A stretch of 64,000 bases of DNA from an uncultured Bacteroides sp. (GTDB lineage Bacteria; Bacteroidota; Bacteroidia; Bacteroidales; Bacteroidaceae): NCBI GenBank assembly GCA_902492205.1, contig CABUKU010000002.1, forward strand, positions 264,621 to 328,620, given 5' to 3'. Below are positions 7,877 to 15,591 of the stretch, in pieces. A program made the translations under genes and the position numbers. Numbering within the stretch: position 1 is the stretch's first letter; each line of letters starts with the position of its first letter. The notes beneath the pieces are model-generated. The model made no database searches and was not told the origin of the DNA. It worked only from the letters and a program-made list of their open reading frames with translations.

Positions 7877-8002
7877 ATGATAGTCATCAGCAGCAGAGAA
7901 TTCAGGGAAAATCAAAAAAAGTATTTTGATCTGGCCCAAATACAGAGAGTAATCATCAAGCGGAAGAACCAATTTCTGGAGCTGGTTTCCCACGGACTAT
8001 GA
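7877..8002 (+). pseudogene. Truncated Phd/YefM-type antitoxin remnant
   Basis: A 41-codon ORF begins MIVISSREFRENQKKYFDLA, the hallmark N-terminus of Bacteroides Phd/YefM antitoxins, and continues IKRKNQFLELV. It stops after SHGL where the family normally runs on for another 30-50 residues. No toxin gene follows; the downstream DNA is a palindromic repeat. It is best read as the DNA-binding half of a decayed toxin-antitoxin pair. It might still fold and act as a repressor. Confidence 0.65.
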
Positions 8003-8015
8003 AATTTGAAATAGA

Positions 8016-8081
8016 AAAATCCATTGCCCGATAAAAAAAATCCATTCGCCAATGGATTTCTTTTATCGGCGAATGGATTTT
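8016..8081. repeat. Second palindromic repeat family, copy 1
   Basis: AAAATCCATTGCCCGATAAAA (8016-8036) pairs with 8061-8081 in inverted orientation (19/21). A perfect inner palindrome AAATCCATT-CGCC-AATGGATTT lies at 8038-8059. A related copy lies at 37072-37136. It lies between the antitoxin remnant and the 3' end of the primase-like gene, and could end transcription from both sides. Confidence 0.7.
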
Positions 8082-8137
8082 ATTTATTGGCGTATGGACT
8101 CCCCGGCATCAGGGTTCACCACCACACCCCTGCACCC

Positions 8138-10372
8138 TTATTTCTTCTCTTCTATCATAGAACTGACCAATTTCACATACATCCCATCCTGTTTTTTCTT
8201 AATTACCTGCATCTTCACCGCACGCGAAACATATCGTTTTACCGATGATTCGGAATACCCGAAGCTTTTACCTATTGTCTCAAAATCGGAATACTTGAAG
8301 TTTTTGGGAAGAAGCTCGAAAATGGCGCGAATGCGAAAAAAAGGTGTCAGTGGACGTGACTTTCCCACGTTCGTATCCAACGAAGTACTCAGGAGGATGG
8401 AATGCTCCAACGACACGAGCACGATGCGCAGGGCGGCATCAAAATCATCATCGGAACAAACCATGTCTATGGTATGCCAACGATTTTCCCACTTGCGAAG
8501 GGCGGTGAGCACCATTGCCACACGCATCACCAACAGTCCGTGACGGAAGACCACCGCATCCACGGCACCGCGGCGTTCCAACGACACTTCCGCCAGACGA
8601 CGGGAGAATTGCTCCGTGTGCCTCCTCCACTGGTCGGCGGTGAAGCACACAAAGGTGCGGGAGGATTGCAGGAACAGACTCATCTCGAGCACCTCGGCTC
8701 CCAGCGTGTGAAACAACTCGGTATAGTCCTCGCCACCGGTGTCGGGAGCTGCCGAACGCCAACCGCACACACCGCCGTGAGTAAGCGTGAAGAAACGGCT
8801 GAGAAGTCCGTTCTCGGAGCTTTGCAGCAGGTTCACAAACTGACCGGGAGTACCCGTGAGGCACATGGCAAGACGGGGCGAGGGAATGATGATCGGATCT
8901 CCGTTTACCTTGTGCGATGCCCCCGTTGCCTCGTGATGGGTGGCATTGCGGAGCAAATCATCCTGCCCGCCGCAATCCTGCCTCAAGGAATACGTCAGGG
9001 TATCCGTCTCGCTGGAATTGATAATGCCGCCCATGTCTCGGTTGTCACGCAAGTGCATCAACAACCTTATTTTCGATGCGTTGGGCGGAATGAGCAGATA
9101 GGGCACGCGCGGCTCGGTGGGCTTCAGCGCAATATCCGCCTTGCGCTTCTTCTTCGCCGCATTTTTCTTCTCCTCATCCCATGCTTCCTTCAGCCTCTCG
9201 TATTGTTCCATCGCCTCTTTCCCGCGATCCCAATAATAATTATGCAAAGGCAGCGCAAGCAGGTGTGCAAAGTCCACCACCCCCTTTCCGGCACCGGCAT
9301 TCGCCACTCCGAAGAAGTAGAAATGGGCGGAATAGGTGCGGCGGTCATAGCGTGCGCGGCATTCGGGAAGGCATCCGCTAAGGACGGCAAGCATGCCCGC
9401 CAGCAACATGTCGCGTTCGCGCACTCCGCGTGCGGCAGTGAGTCCGCGGGTAAGCAAAAGGGGCAGGCGGGAAAAGATGCCATCGGGGAAAGTAGCGGTA
9501 TCGTCGCGCAAGGCTTCCCCCGCCTCGAATTTCTCTTCTTCGGTAGAAAATGGGTTCGGGGGTGTGGTGGTGAACCCTACCCCCTTCCCGGAGGTGTTAA
9601 CATACTGATAACCATCGCGTAAGCAAGCGTTCAGCTCCCCCGTTCCGAACCCCGGAGAGGTGAACCTCTTTTCCGCCGCCGTCGTCAGCTCGTCGAATGC
9701 AAATCCACGTTTTTTCGCCTCTCTGCCCAACTTCAACGCATTTTCATGGCGCGAACCCGAAACGAAGGGATTCTCCGCCTCGAACACATCAAGAAACCAG
9801 CCGAGAACCGTGTCGCGGGCGGGCACACGGAAAGGCTCGGCACGGGGATTGTAATAAGCCTCGGGATCATGGGAGGCGAAGCACAGGCGGGAAATGTCGG
9901 AGCACTGCGCATCGGCGGGGAACTTTATTTGCGAGGCAACGTAAAACATCACCGCCTTGTAGGTGTCTGCATAGCCCGCTTCCTCCAGTCCGTCTACCCG
10001 GAAAAACACCTTGACACCATGCCCCGAGATGCTGACAAACAAGGCAAGCACACAAGGCAGCCGGCGCAACCGGGCACTCAGCTCGCAGATGTCGCCGGGA
10101 TACTTATCCACATCCACGCAAGCCACCGAGCTGAGCCTCGTGACCAGCTTCGCCTTACGCCCGTTCTCGAACACTCCGGCATAAGCGATTCCGGGCATAC
10201 CGTCCTTGATGGCGGCAGCTTCCTCCTCCTTGCCGGCTTCTTTCAGTTTCCGGTAGTTCTCCACCGAAGTTTGCCAGCGCGCACTCCGCACCTGTGCAAT
10301 AAATTGTTCGAGAGTAATGACAACCTGCGCTTTCGAGCGTTTACTTTCATAATAAGAGACTTCTAAATTCAT
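8138..10372 (-). CDS. BT4734-like / DUF3987 protein (primase-helicase-like, VapE-related)
   Basis: 744 residues. The N-terminal third (to about residue 190) matches the BT4734/BF3469 domain (LSSVACVDVDKYPGD, VSISGHGVKVFFRVDG), a primase-polymerase-like fold. The middle is DUF3987, with a P-loop-like ANAGAGKG and helicase-like features. The C-terminus has a small helix-turn-helix-like segment (DFETIGKSFGYSESSVKRY). Such proteins resemble replication proteins of mobile elements and recur in Bacteroides capsule regions. The gene is clearly richer in G+C than the capsule genes after 11.1 kb, which points to a different origin. Confidence 0.85.
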   Translation of the reverse strand: MNLEVSYYESKRSKAQVVITLEQFIAQVRSARWQTSVENYRKLKEAGKEEEAAAIKDGMPGIAYAGVFENGRKAKLVTRLSSVACVDVDKYPGDICELSARLRRLPCVLALFVSISGHGVKVFFRVDGLEEAGYADTYKAVMFYVASQIKFPADAQCSDISRLCFASHDPEAYYNPRAEPFRVPARDTVLGWFLDVFEAENPFVSGSRHENALKLGREAKKRGFAFDELTTAAEKRFTSPGFGTGELNACLRDGYQYVNTSGKGVGFTTTPPNPFSTEEEKFEAGEALRDDTATFPDGIFSRLPLLLTRGLTAARGVRERDMLLAGMLAVLSGCLPECRARYDRRTYSAHFYFFGVANAGAGKGVVDFAHLLALPLHNYYWDRGKEAMEQYERLKEAWDEEKKNAAKKKRKADIALKPTEPRVPYLLIPPNASKIRLLMHLRDNRDMGGIINSSETDTLTYSLRQDCGGQDDLLRNATHHEATGASHKVNGDPIIIPSPRLAMCLTGTPGQFVNLLQSSENGLLSRFFTLTHGGVCGWRSAAPDTGGEDYTELFHTLGAEVLEMSLFLQSSRTFVCFTADQWRRHTEQFSRRLAEVSLERRGAVDAVVFRHGLLVMRVAMVLTALRKWENRWHTIDMVCSDDDFDAALRIVLVSLEHSILLSTSLDTNVGKSRPLTPFFRIRAIFELLPKNFKYSDFETIGKSFGYSESSVKRYVSRAVKMQVIKKKQDGMYVKLVSSMIEEKK

Positions 10373-10405
10373 TTCAATCTTTTTAGTTTAAAATTAATAC
10401 GATTG

Positions 10406-10413
10406 CAAAAGTA
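10406..10413 (-). promoter_or_regulatory. -7 element for the primase-like gene
   Basis: The minus strand reads TACTTTTG, a perfect TAnnTTTG, about 33 bases before the ATG at 10372. No well-spaced TTTG -33 box is visible. Confidence 0.5.
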
Positions 10414-10485
10414 TGTGTCCGCACACTAACCTTAAAACAAAGGAGTGACAGCAAACGCATAGTAACCATTTTGATTTACAACAAG

Positions 10486-10860
10486 TTACTTCCCGAACTT
10501 GTGTACAACGGGGAAATCAACTATTTCCTCGCACCTGTTTTTCCTTTCCCTTTCCCCCTCTCCGTCACGGATGTGGAACAAAGCTATCAGCAAATCCACC
10601 AACTGGTTGTCTCTCAGCACCCTTCCCGCTTCATCATGCTCCAGATTGTCACTCGTCTTAAAAAACCGCAAGACCTCCCTCAGCATTTCCTTCTCCTTTC
10701 CGGCCAGAATATGCAGCTTGTCTTTTTCCATAAGCACACTCACTCCTTCCACCCTTTTACCCAAGCATTTCAGAATCACCTTAGCATACCTCACCTCGCG
10801 CACGGACAATCGCTCGTCTTCCTCTTTTTCTTCGCCGAGCCTTGCGGCAAGTTCTCTCAT
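10486..10860 (-). CDS. Unrecognised small charged protein of the capsule-side cassette
   Basis: 124 residues from the ATG at 10860. It is highly charged and helical (MRELAARLGEEKEEDERLSV, then EVRYAKVILKCLGKRVEGV), with no membrane segment. I do not recognise the family. The start overlaps the stop of a 19-codon ORF (10919-10860) as TGATG, which suggests translational coupling, or that the two frames were once one gene. A GTG start at 10884 is also possible. The layout is protein-like and a -7 box lies upstream at 10943-10950, so I treat it as real. Confidence 0.55.
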   Translation of the reverse strand: MRELAARLGEEKEEDERLSVREVRYAKVILKCLGKRVEGVSVLMEKDKLHILAGKEKEMLREVLRFFKTSDNLEHDEAGRVLRDNQLVDLLIALFHIRDGEGERERKNRCEEIVDFPVVHKFGK

Positions 10861-10919
10861 CAAACAAACTCTCTTTTCTTCCACCCGAACTCTTTTAGTT
10901 GTGTTTTTTTACTATTCAT
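10860..10919 (-). CDS. 19-codon ORF coupled to the following gene
   Basis: MNSKKTQLKEFGWKKREFV starts 24 bases after a TAATTTTG -7 box and stops at TGATG, where the next gene starts. It may be a leader peptide. Alternatively it is the true N-terminus of the 10486-10860 protein, separated by a +1/-1 frameshift. Confidence 0.4.
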   Translation of the reverse strand: MNSKKTQLKEFGWKKREFV

Positions 10920-10942
10920 AATTTTATCATTTAAAAAGTCGG

Positions 10943-10950
10943 CAAAATTA
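10943..10950 (-). promoter_or_regulatory. -7 element for the 10919-10486 gene pair
   Basis: The minus strand reads TAATTTTG (10950 down to 10943), a perfect TAnnTTTG. Transcription would start near 10936, 17 bases before the 19-codon ORF. The -33 region is poorly conserved. Confidence 0.5.
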
Positions 10951-10999
10951 GTTTTTCTTATCTGTTATCCACATAAAAATAAAAATATTATATAAATAA

Positions 11000-11029
11000 T
11001 TTGTTTTCGTAAAATATAGTGTATATTTG
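11000..11029 (+). promoter_or_regulatory. Promoter of the serotype-specific polysaccharide operon
   Basis: TTTG (11000-11003) and TATATTTG (11022-11029) are separated by 18 bp, close to the Bacteroides spacing of 19. The leader starts near 11036, about 95 bases before the first gene at 11131. It holds two repeats of TTTGAAGA. No inverted repeats flank this promoter, so it does not appear invertible. Confidence 0.75.
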
Positions 11030-11086
11030 CAGAGAATTTAAAAGGAGCTTTGAAGAGGTTTTGAAGACCTTGGAAGGGAGAACAAT

Positions 11087-11134
11087 ATGTATTCCTTGAT
11101 TTTCGCAGGAATAGAAAGAAAGTATTATATATGA
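11087..11134 (+). CDS. 15-codon leader ORF coupled to the acyltransferase gene
   Basis: MYSLIFAGIERKYYI begins 7 bases after a good Shine-Dalgarno (AAGGGAG). Its TGA overlaps the acyltransferase ATG as ATGA (11131-11134). The acyltransferase itself has no strong Shine-Dalgarno, so translating the leader probably feeds its start. A role in attenuation is possible but unproven. Confidence 0.4.
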   Translation: MYSLIFAGIERKYYI

Positions 11135-12239
11135 GAAACTATACACATTACTATTGGTTGGACTTAATCCGTTTTATCTCTGCATTCGCGGTAGTCGTGA
11201 GCCACACAAGCATGGTCTTTTACACAAACTATGAAGGACTGGCTCCCGAATATCATACTACGGGAAACGCCATGCTGTATTTAATGCTCAGAAGCGGAGC
11301 GGAAGCAGTTTATATCTTCTTTATATTAAGCGGATTCTTGGTGGGAGGAAAAGCAATTGAAAGAATTCAAAATAAAACCTTCAATATCCGGTCTTATACT
11401 ATTGACAGAAGTGTGCGTATATTATTGCCGCTGATACCGGCATTAATCATTACCTACATAGTGAACAGCATTATCGGAGATAATTATTCCATATGGGATT
11501 ACACAGGAAATCTTCTTTCATTACAAAACATTTTCGTTCCTCCTGTTAATGGAGTACTATGGAGTTTATCTTATGAGGTGTGGTTTTACATTATAATGGG
11601 TGGTATAGGATTGTATTTTACCCCCCCCCGCATGGTAATTATAATAAACAAATTGGGCTAATTATTTTATTTATTGGATTTATGATTTTTACGAAGCTTA
11701 ATATAACGTCCATGTTCGTCTGGTTCACCGGAGCACTTGTGTTTCTTTTCGTTCCGTTTAAAATGAAAGCCAAAGGTTTGGTTCTTACCACGATTCTTTT
11801 GCTCGTCAGTTGGTTCTACATCAAGCAAACCTTTCGTGATGAGTTATTGCCTTGGCTGCCCACACCGAGCAGGAGTGTCATTAATTTATTCTTCGCCCTC
11901 TCCGCTTCGCTGCTGGTTGCTCATTTTTCCACTTGCATTCCTAAAAGGAAGTGGAGCATCAAATTAGATAAAATAGGAACATCGTTATCCAAATTCTCAT
12001 ATACGCTCTATCTGGTACACTATCCCATTTTGCTTCTGTTAAGAGAATGGGGTGTGCCTGTAAGCAACAAGCAAAATCCGGAATCCATTTTTATGTATTT
12101 GGGTATTTCCGTATTAGTTTGTTTCCCGGCTTATTTAATTTATTTGTGTTCGGAAAAACATACTAAAAGTGTGAAGGAGTGGGTGAATGGAAAAGTGGAT
12201 ATTGCACATAAAATGATTAAAAATAAAGTTTATGAATAA
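11131..12239 (+). CDS. Acyltransferase 3 (O-acetyltransferase), out of frame at a C9 tract
   Basis: Two overlapping frames together encode one membrane O-acyltransferase. Frame 1 (from 11131) gives the typical N-terminus (WLDLIRFISAFAVVVSH, IFFILSGFLVGG) and stops at 11661. Frame 3 continues the fold to 12239 (LSKFSYTLYLVHYPILLLLREW). The switch point is a run of nine C at 11621-11629. One extra C (or two fewer) joins the frames into a 369-residue protein, a normal length for the family. As written the gene is off: the product is a 176-residue fragment. This is the pattern of slipped-strand phase variation, though a sequencing error in the homopolymer could also explain it. The likely role is O-acetylation of the capsule. 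Confidence 0.85.
11621..11629 (+). repeat. Homopolymer C9 tract inside the acyltransferase gene
   Basis: Nine consecutive C lie between TTTTA and GCATGG. The tract falls exactly where the reading frame of the flanking acyltransferase halves changes. C10 or C7 restores the full-length frame; C9 and C8 do not. Confidence 0.9.
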
Positions 12240-12990
12240 GTTCTTAATTAAGATTATTGCCCCTATTCATCATGCCATCAATCATATATTGATAAAGATA
12301 TGGTATGACCGTTCTTCCAATCCTGAAAGAATCAGAGCATTGAAAGGAATACATGCTAAAGACAAACGATGCTTTCTTGTAGGAAATGGCCCGAGCCTCA
12401 CTGCGAAAGACCTCAATATGCTGAAAAATGAAATCACTTTTGCATCCAATAAGATTTATCATGTTTTTGATAAAACGGAATTCAGACCAACTTATTATAT
12501 CACGGACGATGCAAGAACTATTTCAAGAAATTCGGAAGAAATAAAGAAAATACCAGCCCGAAACACGTTAGTAGGACTTCAGCATTTTCTGTCTTACAAA
12601 AAATTATACAGAAACTCACATGTTATTCTTTTCAGAGTAAAAGATTCAGTAGAAAAGAAGACATTACACCCTACTGTTAAGGTGAGGGTCGATGACTATG
12701 TTAATTCCGGACATACCGTTTTGTTCCCAATTTGTGAATTTGCCTTATATATGGGATTCAAAGAAATATATTTAATTGGAGTGGATTTTAATTATACAAA
12801 CAGCCAAGCCCACTTTTATGTAAAAGATAAGGATGACACAACCTATAAAACGAACCCTAACGAACAGCTTTATGCCTATGAAGCATTAAAGACATACACA
12901 AGTCAAAATAATATAAAAATATACAATGCTACCCGTGGCGGGAAGCTCGAAGTCTTTCCTAGAATGGAATTAGAAAAAATACTATTATGA
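12232..12990 (+). CDS. DUF115/Maf-like, GT42-like glycosyltransferase (candidate CMP-sugar transferase)
   Basis: 252 residues. FLVGNGPSL near residue 48 and VNSGHTVLF...MGFKEIYLIGVDFNY near residues 160-187 mirror the nucleotide-binding NGPSL and the SG...ALGY..IYL.GIDFY motifs of GT42 sialyltransferases and of Maf/DUF115 proteins. These families use CMP-activated nonulosonic acids. No CMP-sialic acid genes are present, but CMP-Kdo synthetase lies two genes downstream, so transfer of Kdo is a reasonable inference. It overlaps the acyltransferase end by 8 bases and the next start as ATGA, so translation is coupled. Confidence 0.7.
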   Translation: MNKFLIKIIAPIHHAINHILIKIWYDRSSNPERIRALKGIHAKDKRCFLVGNGPSLTAKDLNMLKNEITFASNKIYHVFDKTEFRPTYYITDDARTISRNSEEIKKIPARNTLVGLQHFLSYKKLYRNSHVILFRVKDSVEKKTLHPTVKVRVDDYVNSGHTVLFPICEFALYMGFKEIYLIGVDFNYTNSQAHFYVKDKDDTTYKTNPNEQLYAYEALKTYTSQNNIKIYNATRGGKLEVFPRMELEKILL

Positions 12991-13940
12991 AAAGTGCTAA
13001 AGAATATGCAATAAAATGCTTTCAGGATGAATCTGAAGCAGTATTGAATTTAATCCCCTTGTTGACGGAGGATTTCGATAATGCCGTGAAATTGATTCAT
13101 CAATGCAAAGGCAAATTAATAGTGACGGGAGTAGGAAAATCGGGACACTGCGGAGCCAAAATAGCTGCAACACTTGCCAGTACCGGCACGCCCTCGTTTT
13201 TCATGAATACTCTCGATGCTTTTCATGGCGACTTAGGAATGATTACCAAAGAAGATATCATCTTAGCTATTTCTTATTCGGGACAAACGGATGAATTGCT
13301 TCGCTGCATTCCATACCTGACAGAACATAATATACCTCTGATCAGCATGACCGGAAATCCCAATTCTTTATTAGCCCGACACTCTATTTACCATTTAAAC
13401 ATCGGAGTAAACCGAGAAGCTTGTCCGCTGAATCTTGCCCCTACCTCATCTACCACCGCAACCTTGGCTATGGGAGATGCATTGGCTTGTGCCTTGATTG
13501 AAGTCCGTCATTTTTCCGCCAAAGATTTTGCTTGCTTCCACCCCGGCGGCACATTGGGAAAACGTTTGCTTACAAGTGTCAAGGACATAATGCGCACAGA
13601 CAATCTACCTTTTATATCTCCCGATACTTCTGTAAACGATGCTTTATTTATTATCAGCGAGGGACGTTTATGTATTGCCATTATTATTAATGAAGGACGA
13701 TTGGTAGGAATCATTTCCGATGGAGATATCAGAAGAACAATCGAGCAATACAAAAAATCATCACTCGACATTCCTGTAAAAAAAATAATGAATACCAACC
13801 CCTTAATTATCAAAGAGTCTGAAAAACTGATTGTTGCAGAAAACATCTTAAAAACACACAATATACACACTTTGATTGTGATTAATGAAGCACAAGAAGT
13901 TGTAGGCGTTTTAGAATCATATAAATGCATTAATAATTAA
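12987..13940 (+). CDS. kpsF: Arabinose-5-phosphate isomerase (KpsF/KdsD/GutQ family)
   Basis: 317 residues: an N-terminal SIS domain (GVGKSGHCGAKIAATLAS, ISYSGQTDELLR, CFHPGGTLGKRLL) followed by two CBS motifs (DIMRTDNLPFISPD and KKIMNTNPLIIKES). The enzyme converts ribulose 5-phosphate to arabinose 5-phosphate, the first dedicated step to Kdo. It is coupled to the preceding gene by ATGA and lies 6 bases from KdsB. Together they look like a capsule-dedicated Kdo supply, comparable in idea to KpsF/KpsU of E. coli group 2 capsules. KdsA and KdsC are not in the window and would come from the core genome. Confidence 0.92.
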   Translation: MKSAKEYAIKCFQDESEAVLNLIPLLTEDFDNAVKLIHQCKGKLIVTGVGKSGHCGAKIAATLASTGTPSFFMNTLDAFHGDLGMITKEDIILAISYSGQTDELLRCIPYLTEHNIPLISMTGNPNSLLARHSIYHLNIGVNREACPLNLAPTSSTTATLAMGDALACALIEVRHFSAKDFACFHPGGTLGKRLLTSVKDIMRTDNLPFISPDTSVNDALFIISEGRLCIAIIINEGRLVGIISDGDIRRTIEQYKKSSLDIPVKKIMNTNPLIIKESEKLIVAENILKTHNIHTLIVINEAQEVVGVLESYKCINN

Positions 13941-13946
13941 TTCAAT

Positions 13947-14678
13947 ATGAAAATTCTTGGAGTTATTCCTTCCCGGTATGAATCTTCCCGCCTTCCGGGA
14001 AAACCTTTAAAAGACATTTGCGGCAAACCTATGGTTTGGTGGGTTTACCAATTGGCAAAAAAAGTACCGGGACTGACTGATGTCATTGTGGCAACCGATG
14101 ACGAAAGAATTATCAACGCTTGTTCCGAATATGGAATACCCACTATTATGACCTCTTGCCAATGCCCTACAGGTACCGACAGAGTTGCAGAAGTAGCGAG
14201 TAAAATATCAGCCGATATTTATGTAACAATTCAAGGTGACGAACCTTTATTGGAACCATTAGTTGTGCAGGAAGTCATCAACATTATGACAAGTGATTCA
14301 TCTGTTTGTTGCGCTACTTTAAAAACAACATTCAAAAATCCTGTCGATGTTGTTAACGGAACTACCCCAAAAGTAGTATGCGACTCAAATAATGACATTA
14401 TGCTTTTTTCCCGTGCACCTATTCCTTACCCTAAAGCTTCATTGGAGTATAAATATTACAAACCAATGGGAGTTTATGCTTTCAAACCGGAAATTTTAAA
14501 ACTGTATGTCAGTTTAGAACGAGGTAATATTGAAAAAATAGAAGATATAGAATTACTTAGGTTACTGGAAAACGGTATTAAAATCAGAATCAAGGAAGTA
14601 GAATCGGAGACAGTTGCCGTTGATACGGAAAAAGACTTAAACAGAGTACGTAAACTTATCAGTAACAAATTAAGATGA
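13947..14678 (+). CDS. kdsB: CMP-Kdo synthetase (3-deoxy-manno-octulosonate cytidylyltransferase)
   Basis: 243 residues with the KdsB/KpsU signature: IPSRYESSRLPGKPL at the N-terminus, VATDDERI, CPTGTDRVAEVA, and VTIQGDEPLL. It activates Kdo with CTP in the cytoplasm. Sitting inside the polysaccharide operon rather than with lipid A genes, it suggests that Kdo is part of this capsule or its anchor. It overlaps the next gene by 4 bases (ATGA). Confidence 0.93.
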   Translation: MKILGVIPSRYESSRLPGKPLKDICGKPMVWWVYQLAKKVPGLTDVIVATDDERIINACSEYGIPTIMTSCQCPTGTDRVAEVASKISADIYVTIQGDEPLLEPLVVQEVINIMTSDSSVCCATLKTTFKNPVDVVNGTTPKVVCDSNNDIMLFSRAPIPYPKASLEYKYYKPMGVYAFKPEILKLYVSLERGNIEKIEDIELLRLLENGIKIRIKEVESETVAVDTEKDLNRVRKLISNKLR

Positions 14679-15577
14679 ATATCCGTAAAAGAGTGACAAT
14701 AGAACGATGGAATATTTGCTTTAGTAAAGCAGAACCACCGGACATTATCAGCGGTGCCATCGATATATCTTGTTTTTCATGGATGAAGCATGATTACAAA
14801 GATAGAGCCTTTGCCGATCCTTTTATTCTAAAAGCAGATTCCGATTTCATAGAAGTTCTTGTAGAAGAACTTCCTTTTATGCGTGCAGATGCGTATTTAT
14901 CTAAATTAAAGATAGATGCCAATAGCTTCAGACTTTTAGAGAAAAAAACAATTCTAAAAAATAAAACTCATTTTTCATATCCTCAAATCATCCGCTATAA
15001 TGGGAATATCTATATAGTTCCAGAAAATACAGTTTCGGGAAAACTTGATCTCTACCGATATGATGAAGAAGCGGAGCAGTGCTGTTTCGTGAAAACGTTG
15101 ATAAACACTCCGGTTGCCGATGCGACAATTGTTTTCCACAATAATGAATATTGGCTATTCGGAAATAAAAAAGATAACAAGAACCTATACTTGTGGAAAT
15201 CGGCAGAAATATTCGGAAACTATGAACCGCAAGAAGGAGTTTTAATAAAAAGTAACTTCAAAGGAAGCCGTATGGCAGGGGCTTTCTTTGAGATTGCCGG
15301 GAAGCTATACCGTCCTTCACAAGATTGCAACACGGGATATGGTGCAGGAACCATTATCCAGCGTGTAGATAAGTTATCACTTTCCGAGTACCGGGAAAAC
15401 GAAGTTGAACACATATATCCCTTTCCTCAATCCTATTACAATAAAGGGACACACACACTTAATTTTTATAATGAATTGTGTGTGGCAGACGGATATACAC
15501 ACGAAGTGAATTATTTCAAAGGGAGTTGGTATTGGTTATGCCGTAATATCCGACGTTTCTTTATAAAAAGCTATTAG
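14675..15577 (+). CDS. GINT1 N-terminal-like beta-propeller protein, putative glycosyltransferase partner
   Basis: 300 residues. The repeating pattern (FADPFILKADSDFIEVLVEE, THFSYPQIIRYNGNIYIVPE, VADATIVFHNNEYWLFGN, GSRMAGAFFEIAGKLYRPSQDC) is that of the five-bladed propeller found in GH43/GH68-like proteins and at the N-terminus of glucosamine inositolphosphorylceramide transferase-like proteins. These occur in polysaccharide loci, sometimes fused to formyl- or glycosyltransferases. Catalytic residues cannot be assigned. It directly follows KdsB in a coupled arrangement, so a role in handling the Kdo-containing part is possible. Confidence 0.65.
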   Translation: MNIRKRVTIERWNICFSKAEPPDIISGAIDISCFSWMKHDYKDRAFADPFILKADSDFIEVLVEELPFMRADAYLSKLKIDANSFRLLEKKTILKNKTHFSYPQIIRYNGNIYIVPENTVSGKLDLYRYDEEAEQCCFVKTLINTPVADATIVFHNNEYWLFGNKKDNKNLYLWKSAEIFGNYEPQEGVLIKSNFKGSRMAGAFFEIAGKLYRPSQDCNTGYGAGTIIQRVDKLSLSEYRENEVEHIYPFPQSYYNKGTHTLNFYNELCVADGYTHEVNYFKGSWYWLCRNIRRFFIKSY

Positions 15578-15591
15578 TAATTTAAATATAC

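Noticed and set aside
8402..10366. Several plus-strand ORFs, one of 406 codons, opposite the BT4734/DUF3987 gene
   Set aside because: They are products of the high G+C content of the gene on the other strand; their translations have no domain features and are rich in R, H and G.
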